DNA of 64,000 nt, taken from positions 1,054,001-1,118,000 of the forward strand of contig NZ_JACHIS010000001.1 in the NCBI RefSeq assembly GCF_014203365.1. The letters run 5' to 3'. Below are positions 1-9,747 of this stretch, one piece after another. Numbering within the stretch: position 1 is the first letter of the stretch; every line of letters starts with the position of its first letter. The notes under the pieces were generated by a model. It was not told the DNA's origin. It was given only the letters and a program-made list of their open reading frames with translations, and made no database searches. The stretch is from Actinoalloteichus hymeniacidonis (GTDB taxonomy: Bacteria > Actinomycetota > Actinomycetes > Mycobacteriales > Pseudonocardiaceae). The position numbers and the translations under genes are program-made.

Positions 1-320
1 GCATGGTCCAGGCGGGCCGGGCCTCCTACGACCAGTCCGTCGAGGAGGGCCAGGCCGAGCAGGCCCGACTGGTCTCGCAGGCCGAGCTGGTCCAGGCTGC
101 GCACGGTGAATCGACCAGGATCGTCGACGCGGCCGGTGTCGAGGCCGAGCGGCTTCGTTCGGAGTGCGACGCCTACGTGGACGCCAAGCTGGCCGATTTC
201 GAAGAACTGCTGGACCGCACCCTGCGGACGGTCGGCAAGGGCCGCCAGCAGCTGCGGGCGCCCTCACGCACCGCCTTCGACTACAGCGAGTGGGACCAGC
301 GCTCCAGCATGCCTGGCTGA
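1..320 (+). CDS. SepIVA/DivIVA-like coiled-coil cell-division protein, C-terminal part only
   Basis: Only the last ~106 residues are present; the frame is open at the window edge. The visible part is an Ala/Glu/Arg-rich heptad-type helix (coiled coil) followed by a short polar tail ending at a TGA. Gene order matters: a DivIVA-domain protein (SepIVA in mycobacteria, Rv2927c) sits directly upstream of a DUF177 gene, rnc and mutM, as here. SepIVA-type proteins act at the septum or pole in cell elongation and division. The N-terminal DivIVA lipid-binding domain would lie outside the window, so the family call rests on the coiled coil and the neighbourhood. Confidence 0.6.
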   Translation, partial: MVQAGRASYDQSVEEGQAEQARLVSQAELVQAAHGESTRIVDAAGVEAERLRSECDAYVDAKLADFEELLDRTLRTVGKGRQQLRAPSRTAFDYSEWDQRSSMPG

Positions 321-447
321 GCGGCCCCACATCGCCTAGGACCGAGCATCGGGCGAGGTCGGACGGATTTCCTCTGGCGGCCCTTCGTCGCGTAGCCTGT
401 TTCGGTTGGACCTTTTCCACTTCACCCTGACAGATCGTTGATGTCCT

Positions 448-1053
448 ATGCCCCCCAAAACGTCTTCCGACGCGCGCCCCGTTCCGTCCGGGCCGTGGGT
501 GATCGATACCCGCGAGCTCGGCCGACGTGCGGGCGCCAGCCGTCGTTATCACCGCAACCTGCCGCCGACCACGCGGCTCGGGCTCGACCTGGTCAAGGTC
601 CCGGATCAGGGCGAGGTCGTCCTGGACATCCGGCTCGACTCCGTGGTCGAGGGAGTGTTGGTGGCGGGAACCGCCACGGCACCACTCGAGGGCGAGTGCT
701 CGCGTTGTCTCGAACCGATCCTCGACGAGGTCGAGGTCGAGATCACCGAGCTGTTCGCCTATCCGGAGAGCGCAACGGACGAGACCACCGAGGAGGACGA
801 GATGCCTCGGGTGGTCGAGGAGCTGATCGATCTCGAACCGGTGGTTCGGGATGCCGTGCTGCTGGCACTGCCCTCCTCGCCACTGTGCGCACCGGATTGC
901 GCCGGCCTGTGCGTGGAGTGCGGTGGGAAGTGGGCCGAACTCGGCCCCGGTCATAGCCATGAGACCATGGATCCCCGTTGGGCTGCCCTCCGCGAGCGGT
1001 TCGGTGACCCCAGTGACCCCAGTAACACCCCTGACAAATCTGAGGAGAACTAG
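448..1053 (+). CDS. DUF177 (YceD-like) protein upstream of rpmF
   Basis: A 201-residue protein of the DUF177/YceD family, whose genes classically precede rpmF; the family is linked to rRNA or ribosome metabolism, but no exact reaction is established. The sequence shows the typical cysteine pairs: CSRC near residue 92 and a C-terminal cluster (CAPDC...LCVECG) around residues 149-163, which could bind a metal. The C-terminus is acidic ([14 protein letters not shown]). Its stop lies 2 bases before the rpmF start, and the rpmF ribosome site (GAGGAG) is inside its end, so the two are translationally close. ATG at 448 is the first start before the conserved segment. Confidence 0.9.
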   Translation: MPPKTSSDARPVPSGPWVIDTRELGRRAGASRRYHRNLPPTTRLGLDLVKVPDQGEVVLDIRLDSVVEGVLVAGTATAPLEGECSRCLEPILDEVEVEITELFAYPESATDETTEEDEMPRVVEELIDLEPVVRDAVLLALPSSPLCAPDCAGLCVECGGKWAELGPGHSHETMDPRWAALRERFGDPSDPSNTPDKSEEN

Positions 1054-1055
1054 CC

Positions 1056-1238
1056 GTGGCAGTCCCGAAGCGCAAGATGTCGCGCTCCAACACGCGCTCC
1101 CGTCGCTCGCAGTGGAAGGCCTCGGCGCCGAGCCTGGTGGCCTGCCCGAACCGCAACTGCCGTGAGCCCAAGCTGTCCCACGTCATCTGCCCGAGCTGCG
1201 GCACCTACGACGGCCGCCAGGTCGCTCGACCGGCCTGA
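1056..1238 (+). CDS. rpmF: 50S ribosomal protein L32
   Basis: 60 residues beginning at a GTG preceded by GAGGAG (1042-1047). The N-terminus [20 protein letters not shown] is the typical basic L32 start. The zinc-ribbon cysteines are retained (CPNRNC and CPSCG), so this is the zinc-binding form rather than a zinc-independent paralogue. It acts in the large ribosomal subunit near the exit-tunnel side. It is co-transcribed with DUF177 upstream and rnc downstream (18-base gap). Confidence 0.97.
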   Translation: MAVPKRKMSRSNTRSRRSQWKASAPSLVACPNRNCREPKLSHVICPSCGTYDGRQVARPA

Positions 1239-1255
1239 TCTCGAAGCACGGCTTC

Positions 1256-2032
1256 GTGGGAGCACACGGTTCCAAGGGACGATCTAGAGATCATTCCGCA
1301 TTGCTGACCGCGCTCGGCGTCGAAATCGGCGCCGAGCTGCTGGACCTTGCGTTGACGCACCGGTCCTATGCGTATGAGAACGGCGGTCTGCCGCCCAACG
1401 AGCGGCTGGAGTTCCTCGGCGACGCGGTGCTCGGTCTGGTGGTCACCGATCACCTCTACCAACAGCACCCCGACCTGCCGGAGGGCCAGCTCGCGAAGCT
1501 CCGAGCCAGCGTGGTCAACATGCACGCCCTGGCCGGGGTCGCCCGAGACCTCGGCGAAGGCGGGCTCGGCGCCCACCTGCTGCTGGGCAAGGGCGAGGAG
1601 CTGACCGGCGGGCGTGACAAGGAGAGCATCCTCGCGGACGGACTCGAGGCCGTCATCGGCGCCGTCTACCTCCAACACGGGGTGGAGACGGCTCGTCGGA
1701 CCGTGCACCGGATGTTCGACGGGCTGCTCGCCGAGGCGCCGCTGCGTGGCGCCGGGCTCGACTGGAAGACCAGTCTCCAGGAACTCACCGCAGCCGCTGG
1801 TCTCGGCGTTCCCGAGTACCGTGTGTCCGAGGAAGGCCCGGATCACCGTAAGGAGTTCACCGCCACGGTGTTGGTCGGTGGGCAGGGCATGGGCACCGGA
1901 GTCGGCCGCACCAAGAAGGAGGCCGAGCAGCGCTCGGCCGAGACGGCTTGGCGGCAGTTGTCCGAGCAACTGCGGACGGCAACCGAGGAGATCGGCGAGG
2001 CCGAGGGTTCCACCACCCAGGACAAGGGCTGA
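1256..2032 (+). CDS. rnc: Ribonuclease III
   Basis: 258 residues. The RNase III signature [12 protein letters not shown] is at residues 48-59, with the metal-coordinating Glu and Asp; a second acidic cluster ([18 protein letters not shown]) lies around residues 122-139. A C-terminal double-stranded-RNA-binding domain follows (about residues 165-240, ending [15 protein letters not shown]). The enzyme cuts double-stranded RNA in rRNA processing and mRNA decay. The GTG at 1256 is chosen because it gives family length; no strong ribosome site is seen, consistent with coupling to rpmF 18 bases upstream. Confidence 0.96.
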   Translation: MGAHGSKGRSRDHSALLTALGVEIGAELLDLALTHRSYAYENGGLPPNERLEFLGDAVLGLVVTDHLYQQHPDLPEGQLAKLRASVVNMHALAGVARDLGEGGLGAHLLLGKGEELTGGRDKESILADGLEAVIGAVYLQHGVETARRTVHRMFDGLLAEAPLRGAGLDWKTSLQELTAAAGLGVPEYRVSEEGPDHRKEFTATVLVGGQGMGTGVGRTKKEAEQRSAETAWRQLSEQLRTATEEIGEAEGSTTQDKG

Positions 2033-2100
2033 GGACGAGGCACAGTCGGCGGGCAGGCCCGATCTGAGCCCGCCCGCAGGTGAAGGCGAGAGACCAAGTC

Positions 2101-3078
2101 GTGCCAGAGCTTCCCGAGGTCGAGGTCGTCCGTCGCGGTCTACTCGATCACGCTATCGGTCGAACGATCTCCGAGGTGGAGGTCCTGCATCCCCGGGCGG
2201 TGCGTAGGCACGAACCGGGGCCGCAGGACTTCGCGGATCGGTTGCGCGGCGCCACCCTGACCGCCGCCCGCCGCCGAGGGAAGTACCTCTGGCTGGAACT
2301 GACGACCACGTCGACGGTGGGCTCGGAGCTGGTCGGTGCCGCCTCGTCGACGGCGTCGCAGCCGCCGGACTCGGGTGCCGTGGCCTCGGCGGACGCCACC
2401 GAGGAGGCGGTCGCCGACAGCGCCGCGCTACTCGTGCACCTCGGGATGAGCGGCCAACTGCTGGTCAAGGAGACCGGTTCCCCGGACGAGAAGCACCTGC
2501 GGGTCCGCTTCCGCTTCGACGACGCCGCCGGAGAATTGCGGTTCGTCGATCAACGCACCTTCGGCGGCCTGACCCTGACCGACCTGGTGATCGTCGACGG
2601 CGTTGCGCTGCCGACACCGGTCGCGCACATCGGCAGGGACCCGCTGGATCCGAAGTTCGACGCCAAGGCCGTCATCAAGGCGATGGGCAGGCGGCGCACG
2701 GGCGTCAAACGGGCGTTACTCGATCAATCCCTGCTCTCCGGCGTCGGCAACATCTACGCGGACGAGGCCCTGTGGCGGGCCCGGCTGCACTGGGCGGCCC
2801 CGACGGCCACCCTGCCCCCGGCGAAGGCGGCCGAACTGCTGGACGCGGCGACCGACGTGATGCGGGAGGCTCTGAAAGAGGGCGGCACCTCCTTCGACGC
2901 CCTGTATGTGAACGTCAACGGGCAGTCCGGGTACTTCGATCGCTCGCTGGCGGTGTATGGCCAAGAGGGCCTGCCCTGCCCGAGGTGTGGCAGCCCGGTG
3001 CGGCGCGACGCCTTCATGAACCGTTCTGCATTCTCCTGTCCCGGCTGCCAGCCGGAACCCGTCGACGCGCATCACTGA
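2101..3078 (+). CDS. mutM: Formamidopyrimidine-DNA glycosylase (Fpg/MutM)
   Basis: 325 residues. The start must be GTG 2101, not the ATG at 2080, because the catalytic N-terminal proline has to be residue 2 ([13 protein letters not shown]). The conserved Glu3 and the lysine in RRGKYLW are present. The helix-two-turn-helix is seen near [19 protein letters not shown]. The C-terminal zinc finger has CPRC...CPGC. It removes oxidised purines such as 8-oxoguanine from DNA. Oddity: an Ala/Ser/Asp-rich insert of about 40 residues (codons around 2311-2430) separates beta strands in the N-terminal domain, making it longer than the ~270-290 residues usual for the family. Confidence 0.95.
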   Translation: MPELPEVEVVRRGLLDHAIGRTISEVEVLHPRAVRRHEPGPQDFADRLRGATLTAARRRGKYLWLELTTTSTVGSELVGAASSTASQPPDSGAVASADATEEAVADSAALLVHLGMSGQLLVKETGSPDEKHLRVRFRFDDAAGELRFVDQRTFGGLTLTDLVIVDGVALPTPVAHIGRDPLDPKFDAKAVIKAMGRRRTGVKRALLDQSLLSGVGNIYADEALWRARLHWAAPTATLPPAKAAELLDAATDVMREALKEGGTSFDALYVNVNGQSGYFDRSLAVYGQEGLPCPRCGSPVRRDAFMNRSAFSCPGCQPEPVDAHH

Positions 3079-3547
3079 CGGCGCGCCGGGTTCCCGGACT
3101 GCGGCGCGGTCGCTTTTCGGCGGCTATGCGCGCTTCGATGCTTCAGCCGGTGGCCCACGCGCTTCGGTCTGTAGGTTCGGTTGATCCGGGTGAATCCACT
3201 ACTCATCGGGCCCGTCGCCTGGTTGAGCGGTCTTATTCCGTCCGCACGCCTATGGCGACCAAGATCCTTGCCCGCGAGCCGATCTCGTTCGTAAGATCAA
3301 CCCACTCGACATCGTCAGGTGCGGGATTCTAATTGACCGCAGCTTCGCTCGCCAGAACCATGGCAAGATTGTGAAGACTAGAGTTCGCCTCCAGTGAAGA
3401 AATCTGTCTGGCAGATATAAAAAGCGAGACTGACTATGATTGAAGAGTAGTGCGGGTACATCAATTCGAGGCGGCCTGATATGATCAAAGCCGCACAAGA
3501 ATGGTGTATCGCGAAAATTTAGCCCTCTAAGAGGAGAATCAAGACGC
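3079..3547 (+). other. Gene-poor leader of the lipoprotein gene with one direct-repeat copy
   Basis: About 470 bases with no convincing gene. The first half is G+C-rich and contains the left copy of the 3159/4769 repeat. The second half (about 3340-3545) is clearly richer in A and T than the flanking backbone and leads to AAGAGGAG (about 3530-3537), the probable ribosome site of the lipoprotein gene at 3548. The abrupt base-composition change suggests acquired DNA. Confidence 0.5.
3159..3252 (+). repeat. Left copy of imperfect direct repeat flanking the lipoprotein gene
   Basis: This segment aligns with 4769-4860 over about 90 bases at roughly 80% identity with a few single-base gaps. The shared core GGTTCGGTTGATCC is at 3174-3187 here and 4784-4797 in the other copy, and the match continues through a shared TGAGCGG. 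The copies are in the same orientation and 1.6 kb apart. Confidence 0.75.
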
Positions 3548-4174
3548 ATGGCAGTGAAATTTAATCCCTTGTCGTTAGCGTCCGTCAGCTTGGCAACAGT
3601 CCTCACTATCAGTGCGTGCTCTGCAATAGACGATGGATCCTCTGGTGGAAACACTGATGAAACTAGTGCATCGGCTAGTGAGTTGCCTTCTGCCGATCCG
3701 CAGATATCGGACTCGTTGGCGCCGCCGGTGTCATCCCGTAAAGACAGTACCGGCGTAGAAAGCTGCGCTCTTCTCACAGCAGATGATGCTTCCGGTTTCG
3801 GGCTGGAGCCCGAAGGAAGTCCCGAGGAAGCGGCGGCTGGCACAGACTACGAGCCATGCCGATGGCTGCCAGCAGGGGAGAACACCGGAGGGGTAGTGCT
3901 CTACACGGACACGGAGCGAGATGGCTTAGAGGAAATCTACCGTCTGGAATCTGAGTACCCAGATTTTCGCCCACTCGAAATAGCAGGACATCCAGCCGTT
4001 CAAGCAACTGCGGGCGGCGCTGACGAGTTCTCCTGCGGGATCTATGTCGGCCTTTCCGATAGTCAATACTTGAACATACTCGCGCAGCGCGCCGCGGGCG
4101 TCGAAGAGGATCTTTGTATGAAGGCCGAGAAAGTGGCAGAGCTGGCCCTGTCAAATATTCCCGGCGAGGCATAA
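3548..4174 (+). CDS. DUF3558-family lipoprotein
   Basis: 208 residues. An N-terminal signal peptide ends in the lipobox ISAC (Cys24), followed by a Ser/Thr/Asp-rich linker, so it should be an outer-leaflet-anchored lipoprotein. The rest fits DUF3558, an actinobacterial lipoprotein family of unknown function: SCALLT at about residue 77, a second Cys in EPCRW, the AGHPAV motif, and later paired cysteines (FSCGIYVG, DLCMKA). Codon usage is less G+C-rich than in neighbouring genes, and the gene sits between two copies of an imperfect direct repeat, so recent transfer is plausible. ATG 3548 has AAGAGGAG upstream. Confidence 0.85.
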   Translation: MAVKFNPLSLASVSLATVLTISACSAIDDGSSGGNTDETSASASELPSADPQISDSLAPPVSSRKDSTGVESCALLTADDASGFGLEPEGSPEEAAAGTDYEPCRWLPAGENTGGVVLYTDTERDGLEEIYRLESEYPDFRPLEIAGHPAVQATAGGADEFSCGIYVGLSDSQYLNILAQRAAGVEEDLCMKAEKVAELALSNIPGEA

Positions 4175-5021
4175 GGGGGAATCGTGACGGACCTGAATTC
4201 AATGGGAAGCAGCCTTTGGTCTGGTTGACATCCCATCCTTTGAATGGTTCGCATTTCGACCCCTTTCGATGCCGGGTCCGGCAACGTGCTTGGTCATAGA
4301 AATCGAGGGTATCCTCGGCGGAGGCTATTCCCTGGTTTTCTCGTTGCTAAGTTCATTCTAGTGTGTTTCGTGAAAATGAAGGTGAGGGTGGTTGCTTCGG
4401 ACTTGTGGATTGGACTGGGAACTCGGTCGAGTCTTTGATGGTTCCCTACAGTTGGCTGTCTGTGCCGATCGGCGCGCTGGTCTGTCTCCATTCCGACTAG
4501 TATTCAGGCCTGGCCTCGGGAACAGCCTCTCTTCAGTGTTCTGCGACCGGTAGTCGGCAGCTCGGATAACCTTGCTGAGCTTTCCGGCCAAAGCATCGAG
4601 TGGCTGCGGTGGTGTGGACACGGGTCCTCCCAGGGCGCACAGAGAAGGTGACCGACCGTGACGAACGCCCAGCCATCAAATCCCTTAGCTGAGTCGCTGA
4701 CCTGGGCCATGCGTTCGGATGGGCTGACCAACACCGCCGCCGCCCAGGCCGACCTGCCTGCGGGGCGCTCGCTTCGCTCTGCGGGTTCGGTTGATCCGGT
4801 GTATTCCTACTGATCGGGTCCGTTGCCTGGTGAGCGGGCTCACGCCCGTCCGAATCGCCGAGCGGGCGTCCCCCGTCACACGGCGCGTCAAGAGTCCGTC
4901 AATGTCCGGGGCATCGGCATCAAGAAGCCGTCAAAGCCCTCGCGATCGGTTGGGCCCCGGGCGCAGGCTCCGACGGTGTTCGTCCATCAGGGGACGGCAG
5001 CCGACGAAGGACTTTTCCACC
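4175..5021 (+). other. Long gene-poor region before the kdp operon
   Basis: About 850 bases. The first ~450 are relatively A+T-rich, continuing the composition of the lipoprotein gene, and hold no supported gene. A short frame from GTG 4658 to TGA 4813 (51 codons) has a plausible ribosome site (AGAGAAGG) and actinomycete-like codons, but runs into the right repeat copy; it looks like the truncated 5' end of a gene rather than a complete one. The last ~200 bases should contain the kdp promoter. I see no clear operator there. Confidence 0.4.
4769..4860 (+). repeat. Right copy of imperfect direct repeat flanking the lipoprotein gene
   Basis: Partner of 3159-3252, same orientation, about 80% identical. 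The two copies bracket a lower-G+C segment containing a single lipoprotein gene, as expected if a segment was inserted together with a duplication, or if this is a dispersed non-coding repeat. Confidence 0.75.
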
Positions 5022-5105
5022 ATGGCTGACCTCGCTTATCTCACGCTGCTTCTCGGCGTGTTCGTGCTGCTCGCACTGACCGTGCGCGGTCTGGAGCGGT
5101 TGTGA
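5022..5105 (+). CDS. 27-residue membrane peptide at the head of the kdp operon
   Basis: The frame ATG 5022 to TGA 5105 encodes a single hydrophobic helix (LAYLTLLLGVFVLLALTV) with a polar tail RGLERL. The stop overlaps the GTG of kdpF (GTGA), the same coupling seen between the later kdp genes, which argues that it is translated as part of the operon. No ORF of this size would normally be annotated. I believe similar short peptides precede kdpF in other actinomycetes, but this is memory and not checked. A role as an extra small subunit or regulator of the KdpFABC complex is inference. Confidence 0.65.
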   Translation: MADLAYLTLLLGVFVLLALTVRGLERL

Positions 5106-5209
5106 CGGGCCCCGCGACCAGCCTGGCCGCCGACGTGGTCGCCGGTGTGCTGGCGTTGTCGCTGATCGGGTATCTGGTGTTCGCACTGCTTCGCCCGGAC
5201 CGGTTCTGA
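5102..5209 (+). CDS. kdpF: Potassium-transporting ATPase small subunit KdpF
   Basis: 35 residues from GTG 5102, with one transmembrane helix and the family-typical C-terminal tail LLRPDRF. KdpF stabilises the KdpABC complex. It overlaps the upstream 27-residue peptide (GTGA) and kdpA (its TGA overlaps ATG 5209), so the whole operon is translationally coupled. Confidence 0.92.
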   Translation: MTGPATSLAADVVAGVLALSLIGYLVFALLRPDRF

Positions 5210-6870
5210 TGAGCGCGCTGACGGCAGGCCTGATCCAGCTCGCGGTGCTGGTCTTCGCCCTAGCCCTCGTCTACCGCCCGGCCGGTGCCTATCTGGCCTC
5301 GGTGTACACCGGCACCACCCACAACCGGATCGAACGGCTGGTCTACCGACTGGTTCGCGTGGACCCGGACTCCGACCAACGGTGGAGCGGCTACGCGATC
5401 GGGGTGCTCGGCTTCTCACTGGTGTCGATCCTGTTGCTGTATCTGCTCCAGCGCCTCCAGGCGTTGCTGCCGCTGGACCTCGGCCGGGGTGCGGTCGAGC
5501 CCGGCACGGCGTTCAACACCGCGGTCAGCTTCGCGACCAACACCAACTGGCAGTCCTATGTGCCGGAGCAGACGCTCGGCCACCTGGTGCAGACGGTCGG
5601 GTTGACAGTGCAGAACTTCGTCTCCGCCGCCGTCGGGATGGCGGTCGCCGTCGCGCTGGTGCGCGGTTTCGTCCGGGCGGGCACCGACCGGATCGGCAAT
5701 GTCTGGGTGGACATCACCCGGGGCGTGGTGCGGGTGCTGCTACCGGTCGCCCTGTTCGCGGCGGTCCTGTTCGTCGCGGCCGGGGTGGTGATGAGTTTCG
5801 CGGAGAGTGTGCGCATCACCGGTCTCGACGGGGTCGTCCACGACCTCCCGCTGGCGCCCGCCGCCAGCCAGGAGGCGATCAAAATCCTGGGCACCAACGG
5901 CGGTGGCATCTACAACGCCAACTCCGCGCATCCCTTCGAGAATCCGGCAGCCTGGACCAACGTGCTCCAGATCTTCCTGCTGCTGGTCATTCCGGTCTGC
6001 CTGACCAGGGCTTTCGGCATCATGGTCGGGAATCGACGGCAGGGCAACGTGTTGATCGCGGTGGTCGGCCTGCTGTGGAGCGTCCTGCTGGCCGTCACCT
6101 GGTGGGCGGAGACCCACGCGCACGGCCCGGCGACACTGGCGGCCGGCGCCGCATTGGAGGGTAAGGAGACCCGCTTCGACATCACCGCCTCGGTGCTGTT
6201 CGCGGTGAGCACCACCGGGACCTCCACGGGTGCGGTGAACGCCATGCACGACAGCTTCAGTGGTCTGGGCGGCGGCGCCGTCCTGTTGAACATCCTGCTC
6301 GGCGAGATAGCGCCCGGCGGGGTCGGGAGCGGCCTGTACGGGCTGCTGGTGATCGCGGTACTCGCGGTGTTCCTCGCCGGTCTGATGGTGGGGCGTAGCC
6401 CCGAATACCTCGGCAAACGCATCGGACGGGTCGAGATCTCCTGCGCGGCGATCTCGATGCTGGCGATGCCGGCCATCGTGCTGTTGGGCACCGGTACGGC
6501 CCTGCTGCGCGGCGCGACCCGTGAGGCGATGACCAACGGCGGCGCACACGGACTGTCCGAAGTGCTCTACGCCTACGCCTCGGCAGGCAACAACAACGGC
6601 AGCGCCTTCGCCGGGCTCACCGTCACCGACCCGTTCTTCCAGGCCACGCTCGGTGTGGCGATGTTGCTCGGCCGGCTGCTGCCGATCATCGCGGTACTGG
6701 CCCTGGCCGGTGCCCTGGCCAGACAACGTGCCGTCAGCCCGAGCGAGGGCACCCTGCCCACTGACGGACCACTGTTCGCGGGGCTACTCACCGGCACCGC
6801 CGTGCTCTTCGCCGCGCTGACCTTCCTACCCGCTCTGGCCCTCGGCCCCATCGCGGAGGCATTGGCATGA
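5209..6870 (+). CDS. kdpA: Potassium-transporting ATPase, potassium-binding subunit KdpA
   Basis: 553 residues, close to the usual ~557. A polytopic membrane protein with the four selectivity-filter-type loops: [28 protein letters not shown] and AGNNNGSAF. It forms the potassium-selective channel-like subunit of KdpFABC, which takes up potassium at very low external concentration. Starts at ATG 5209, overlapping the kdpF stop; its own stop overlaps the kdpB ATG at 6867. Confidence 0.98.
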   Translation: MSALTAGLIQLAVLVFALALVYRPAGAYLASVYTGTTHNRIERLVYRLVRVDPDSDQRWSGYAIGVLGFSLVSILLLYLLQRLQALLPLDLGRGAVEPGTAFNTAVSFATNTNWQSYVPEQTLGHLVQTVGLTVQNFVSAAVGMAVAVALVRGFVRAGTDRIGNVWVDITRGVVRVLLPVALFAAVLFVAAGVVMSFAESVRITGLDGVVHDLPLAPAASQEAIKILGTNGGGIYNANSAHPFENPAAWTNVLQIFLLLVIPVCLTRAFGIMVGNRRQGNVLIAVVGLLWSVLLAVTWWAETHAHGPATLAAGAALEGKETRFDITASVLFAVSTTGTSTGAVNAMHDSFSGLGGGAVLLNILLGEIAPGGVGSGLYGLLVIAVLAVFLAGLMVGRSPEYLGKRIGRVEISCAAISMLAMPAIVLLGTGTALLRGATREAMTNGGAHGLSEVLYAYASAGNNNGSAFAGLTVTDPFFQATLGVAMLLGRLLPIIAVLALAGALARQRAVSPSEGTLPTDGPLFAGLLTGTAVLFAALTFLPALALGPIAEALA

Positions 6871-9065
6871 CCCCCACCGACAACCCCACCCGACTCCGGG
6901 ACTCCACCACCGAGCAGGACACCCGATTCGCCGACCCGGCCGACCAGGCCGGCGGCCGACCGGTGCGGGCCGGGTCGTTCTCGCCTCGCCTGCTGTGGAC
7001 CTCGTTGCCCGCCGCACTCCGCAAGTTCTCCCCACGGCACCAGGCACGCAACCCCGTGATGCTCGTCGTCGCGGTCGGAGCGCTGCTGGTCACCGTGCTG
7101 GCTGTGCTGGACCCCGCGCCCTTCGCCTTCGCGGTGTCGGGCTGGCTGTGGTTCACCGTGCTGTTCGCCAACCTCGCCGAGGCGGTGGCCGAGGGACGCG
7201 GACGCGCTCAAGCGGACACCCTGCGCCGCAGCCGGGTCGACAGCGTCACCAACCGGATCACCGCATCCGATGCCGCCGACCGGATCGGACGTCTGCTCGC
7301 CGAGGACGACCTCGCCGTCGAACAGGTCTCGGCGGCCACGCTCCAGGTCGGCGACCTGGTGCTCCTCTCGGCGGGCGACCCGATCCCGGGCGACGGTGAC
7401 ATCGTCGAAGGGCTGGCCACCGTGGACGAGTCCGCCGTCACCGGGGAATCCGCCCCGGTGATCCGCGAGGCGGGCGGCGATCGTTCCTCGGTGACCGGCG
7501 GCACCTCGGTGCTGTCCGACCGGATCGTCGTCCGCATCACGGCCAAGCCCGGCGAGTCCTTCGTCGATCGGATGATCGGTCTCGTCGAGGGCGCGCAACG
7601 GCAGAAGACGCCGAACGAGATCGCGCTGACCATCCTGTTGTCGACGCTGACCATCATCTTCCTGCTCGCGATCCTGGCGTTGCAGCCGATGGCCGCCTAT
7701 TCCGGCGGTAGACAGTCGGTGATCGTGTTGACCGCGTTGCTGGTCTGCCTGATCCCCACCACGATCGGCGCGCTGCTCTCCGCGATCGGCATCGCAGGCA
7801 TGGACCGATTGGTACAGCGCAACGTGCTGGCCACCTCCGGTCGTGCGGTCGAGGCGGCGGGCGACGTCAACACGCTGCTGCTGGACAAGACCGGCACCAT
7901 CACCTTCGGCAACCGACAGGCCGTGGAGCTCGTGCCGGTCGGCGATGTCGACCTCGCCGAACTGGCCGAGGCAGCCCGCCTGGCCAGCCTCTCCGACGAC
8001 ACCCCGGAAGGCCGCAGCGTCATCGACCTGTGTGCCAGGGAACACGGGCTGGATCGCGAGCCCGACGCGGCCGAGAGCACGGCCGAGTTCATCGCCTTCA
8101 CCGCCCAGACCCGGATGAGCGGCATCGACCTACCGGGTAAGGACGACGCCACCGGATCCGCGGCTACGACGCGCTCGGTGCGCAAGGGCGCGGCCACCGA
8201 GGTGGCGAACTGGGTCCGGGACAGCGGCGGCACCGTCCCCAGTGAACTCGGCGACGTGGTCGAGCGGATCAGCGCGGCGGGCGGTACGCCGTTGGTCTGT
8301 GGCGAGGTGGGCGGCGCCGGAGCCCGGGTGCTCGGGGTCATCCGACTGTCCGACGTGGTCAAGCCGGGGATGCGGGAGCGGTTCGTGCGGTTGCGGGCCA
8401 TGGGTATCCGCACCGTCATGGTCACCGGCGACAACCCGCTCACCGCCAAGGCCATCGCGGAGCAGGCGGGCGTGGACGACCATCTCGCCCAAGCCCGACC
8501 CGAGGACAAGATCGCGCTGATCAAGAAGGAGCAGGCAGGCGGCAGGCTCGTCGCGATGACCGGCGACGGCACCAACGACGCCCCCGCCCTGGCCCAGGCC
8601 GACGTCGGCGTGGCCATGAACAGCGGGACCTCGGCCGCCAAAGAGGCGGGGAACATGGTCGACCTCGACTCCAACCCGACCAAGCTCATCGAGATCGTGG
8701 AAGTCGGCAAGCAGCTGTTGATCACGCGCGGCGCGCTGACGACGTTCAGCATCGCCAACGATCTGGCGAAGTACTTCGCGATCCTGCCCGCCATGTTCGT
8801 GGGCCTCTATCCGCAGTTGGAGGCGCTGAACATCATGCGACTGGCCACCCCGTCCTCGGCGATCCTCTCGGCGGTGATCTTCAACGCGCTGATCATCGTG
8901 GCGCTCATCCCCTTGGCGTTGCGCGGAGTGCGTTATCGGGCCGCCGGGGCGGGCAGGTTGTTGCGTCGCAATCTGTTGGTCTTCGGCCTCGGCGGACTCG
9001 TCACGCCGTTTCTCGGGATCTGGCTCATCGACCTCCTCGTCCGTCACCTTCCCGGAATCGGGTGA
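6867..9065 (+). CDS. kdpB: Potassium-transporting ATPase, ATP-binding subunit KdpB
   Basis: 732 residues; P-type ATPase. The phosphorylated aspartate is Asp340 in [10 protein letters not shown]; the actuator-domain TGES-type motif is seen ([10 protein letters not shown]), as are TGDN and [11 protein letters not shown] of the P domain. The N-terminus has an unusually long polar region (about 60 residues) before the first membrane helix compared with enterobacterial KdpB. It hydrolyses ATP to drive potassium uptake through KdpA. It overlaps kdpA and kdpC by 4 bases at each end. Confidence 0.98.
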   Translation: MTPTDNPTRLRDSTTEQDTRFADPADQAGGRPVRAGSFSPRLLWTSLPAALRKFSPRHQARNPVMLVVAVGALLVTVLAVLDPAPFAFAVSGWLWFTVLFANLAEAVAEGRGRAQADTLRRSRVDSVTNRITASDAADRIGRLLAEDDLAVEQVSAATLQVGDLVLLSAGDPIPGDGDIVEGLATVDESAVTGESAPVIREAGGDRSSVTGGTSVLSDRIVVRITAKPGESFVDRMIGLVEGAQRQKTPNEIALTILLSTLTIIFLLAILALQPMAAYSGGRQSVIVLTALLVCLIPTTIGALLSAIGIAGMDRLVQRNVLATSGRAVEAAGDVNTLLLDKTGTITFGNRQAVELVPVGDVDLAELAEAARLASLSDDTPEGRSVIDLCAREHGLDREPDAAESTAEFIAFTAQTRMSGIDLPGKDDATGSAATTRSVRKGAATEVANWVRDSGGTVPSELGDVVERISAAGGTPLVCGEVGGAGARVLGVIRLSDVVKPGMRERFVRLRAMGIRTVMVTGDNPLTAKAIAEQAGVDDHLAQARPEDKIALIKKEQAGGRLVAMTGDGTNDAPALAQADVGVAMNSGTSAAKEAGNMVDLDSNPTKLIEIVEVGKQLLITRGALTTFSIANDLAKYFAILPAMFVGLYPQLEALNIMRLATPSSAILSAVIFNALIIVALIPLALRGVRYRAAGAGRLLRRNLLVFGLGGLVTPFLGIWLIDLLVRHLPGIG

Positions 9066-9706
9066 TCACCGTGTCCACCGCTGTTCTGCGCCAAACCATG
9101 GCGGGTCTGCGTCTGCTGCTGGTCATGACGCTGCTGACCGGCGTCCTGTATCCCCTGGCGGTGTGGTCGGTGGCCAGACTGCCCGGCCTGTCCCACCAGG
9201 CGGAGGGATCGGTGATCGTGGTGGACGGCCAGCCGGTCGGGTCACAGCACCTCGGCATCGACCTGGTCGATCCGGCCTCGGCTCAGGATCCCACCGCCGA
9301 CCGCTATTTCCACCACCGTCCATCGGCCGGCGCCGACGGCCCGTTGGGCGCGGGCGATCCGAATCAATCGGGTGGTTCGAACCTGGCCGCCGACAACGAC
9401 GAGCTGACCCAGCTCGTGCACCAGCGGGCGGCGGCGATCGCCGCCCGCGAGGGTGTGTCGGTGGACGCGGTGCCCGCCGACGCGGTGACAGCCTCGGGCT
9501 CCGGACTGGATCCGGATATCTCCCCGGCCTACGCCGAACTGCAGGTCGGCCGGGTTGCCCGCGTCGCCGGCCTCGACGAGCAACGCGTTCGAGACCTGGT
9601 GACCGCGCACACCGCCGGTCGCGAGCTGGGTGTTCTCGGTGCGCCGACGGTGAACGTGCTCGCACTGAACCTCGCGGTCCGCGACGCCGTGCACGAGCAG
9701 CCCTGA
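9062..9706 (+). CDS. kdpC: Potassium-transporting ATPase subunit KdpC
   Basis: 214 residues with one N-terminal membrane helix (about residues 15-37) and a periplasm-side domain carrying the family motifs [30 protein letters not shown] and [10 protein letters not shown]. KdpC acts as an accessory subunit raising the ATP affinity of KdpB. It begins GTG 9062 inside the last codons of kdpB; a 41-base gap separates it from kdpD. Confidence 0.97.
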   Translation: MITVSTAVLRQTMAGLRLLLVMTLLTGVLYPLAVWSVARLPGLSHQAEGSVIVVDGQPVGSQHLGIDLVDPASAQDPTADRYFHHRPSAGADGPLGAGDPNQSGGSNLAADNDELTQLVHQRAAAIAAREGVSVDAVPADAVTASGSGLDPDISPAYAELQVGRVARVAGLDEQRVRDLVTAHTAGRELGVLGAPTVNVLALNLAVRDAVHEQP

Positions 9707-9747
9707 CATGGATCCATCGATCACCCCGACGGGAAGGGGATAGGACG

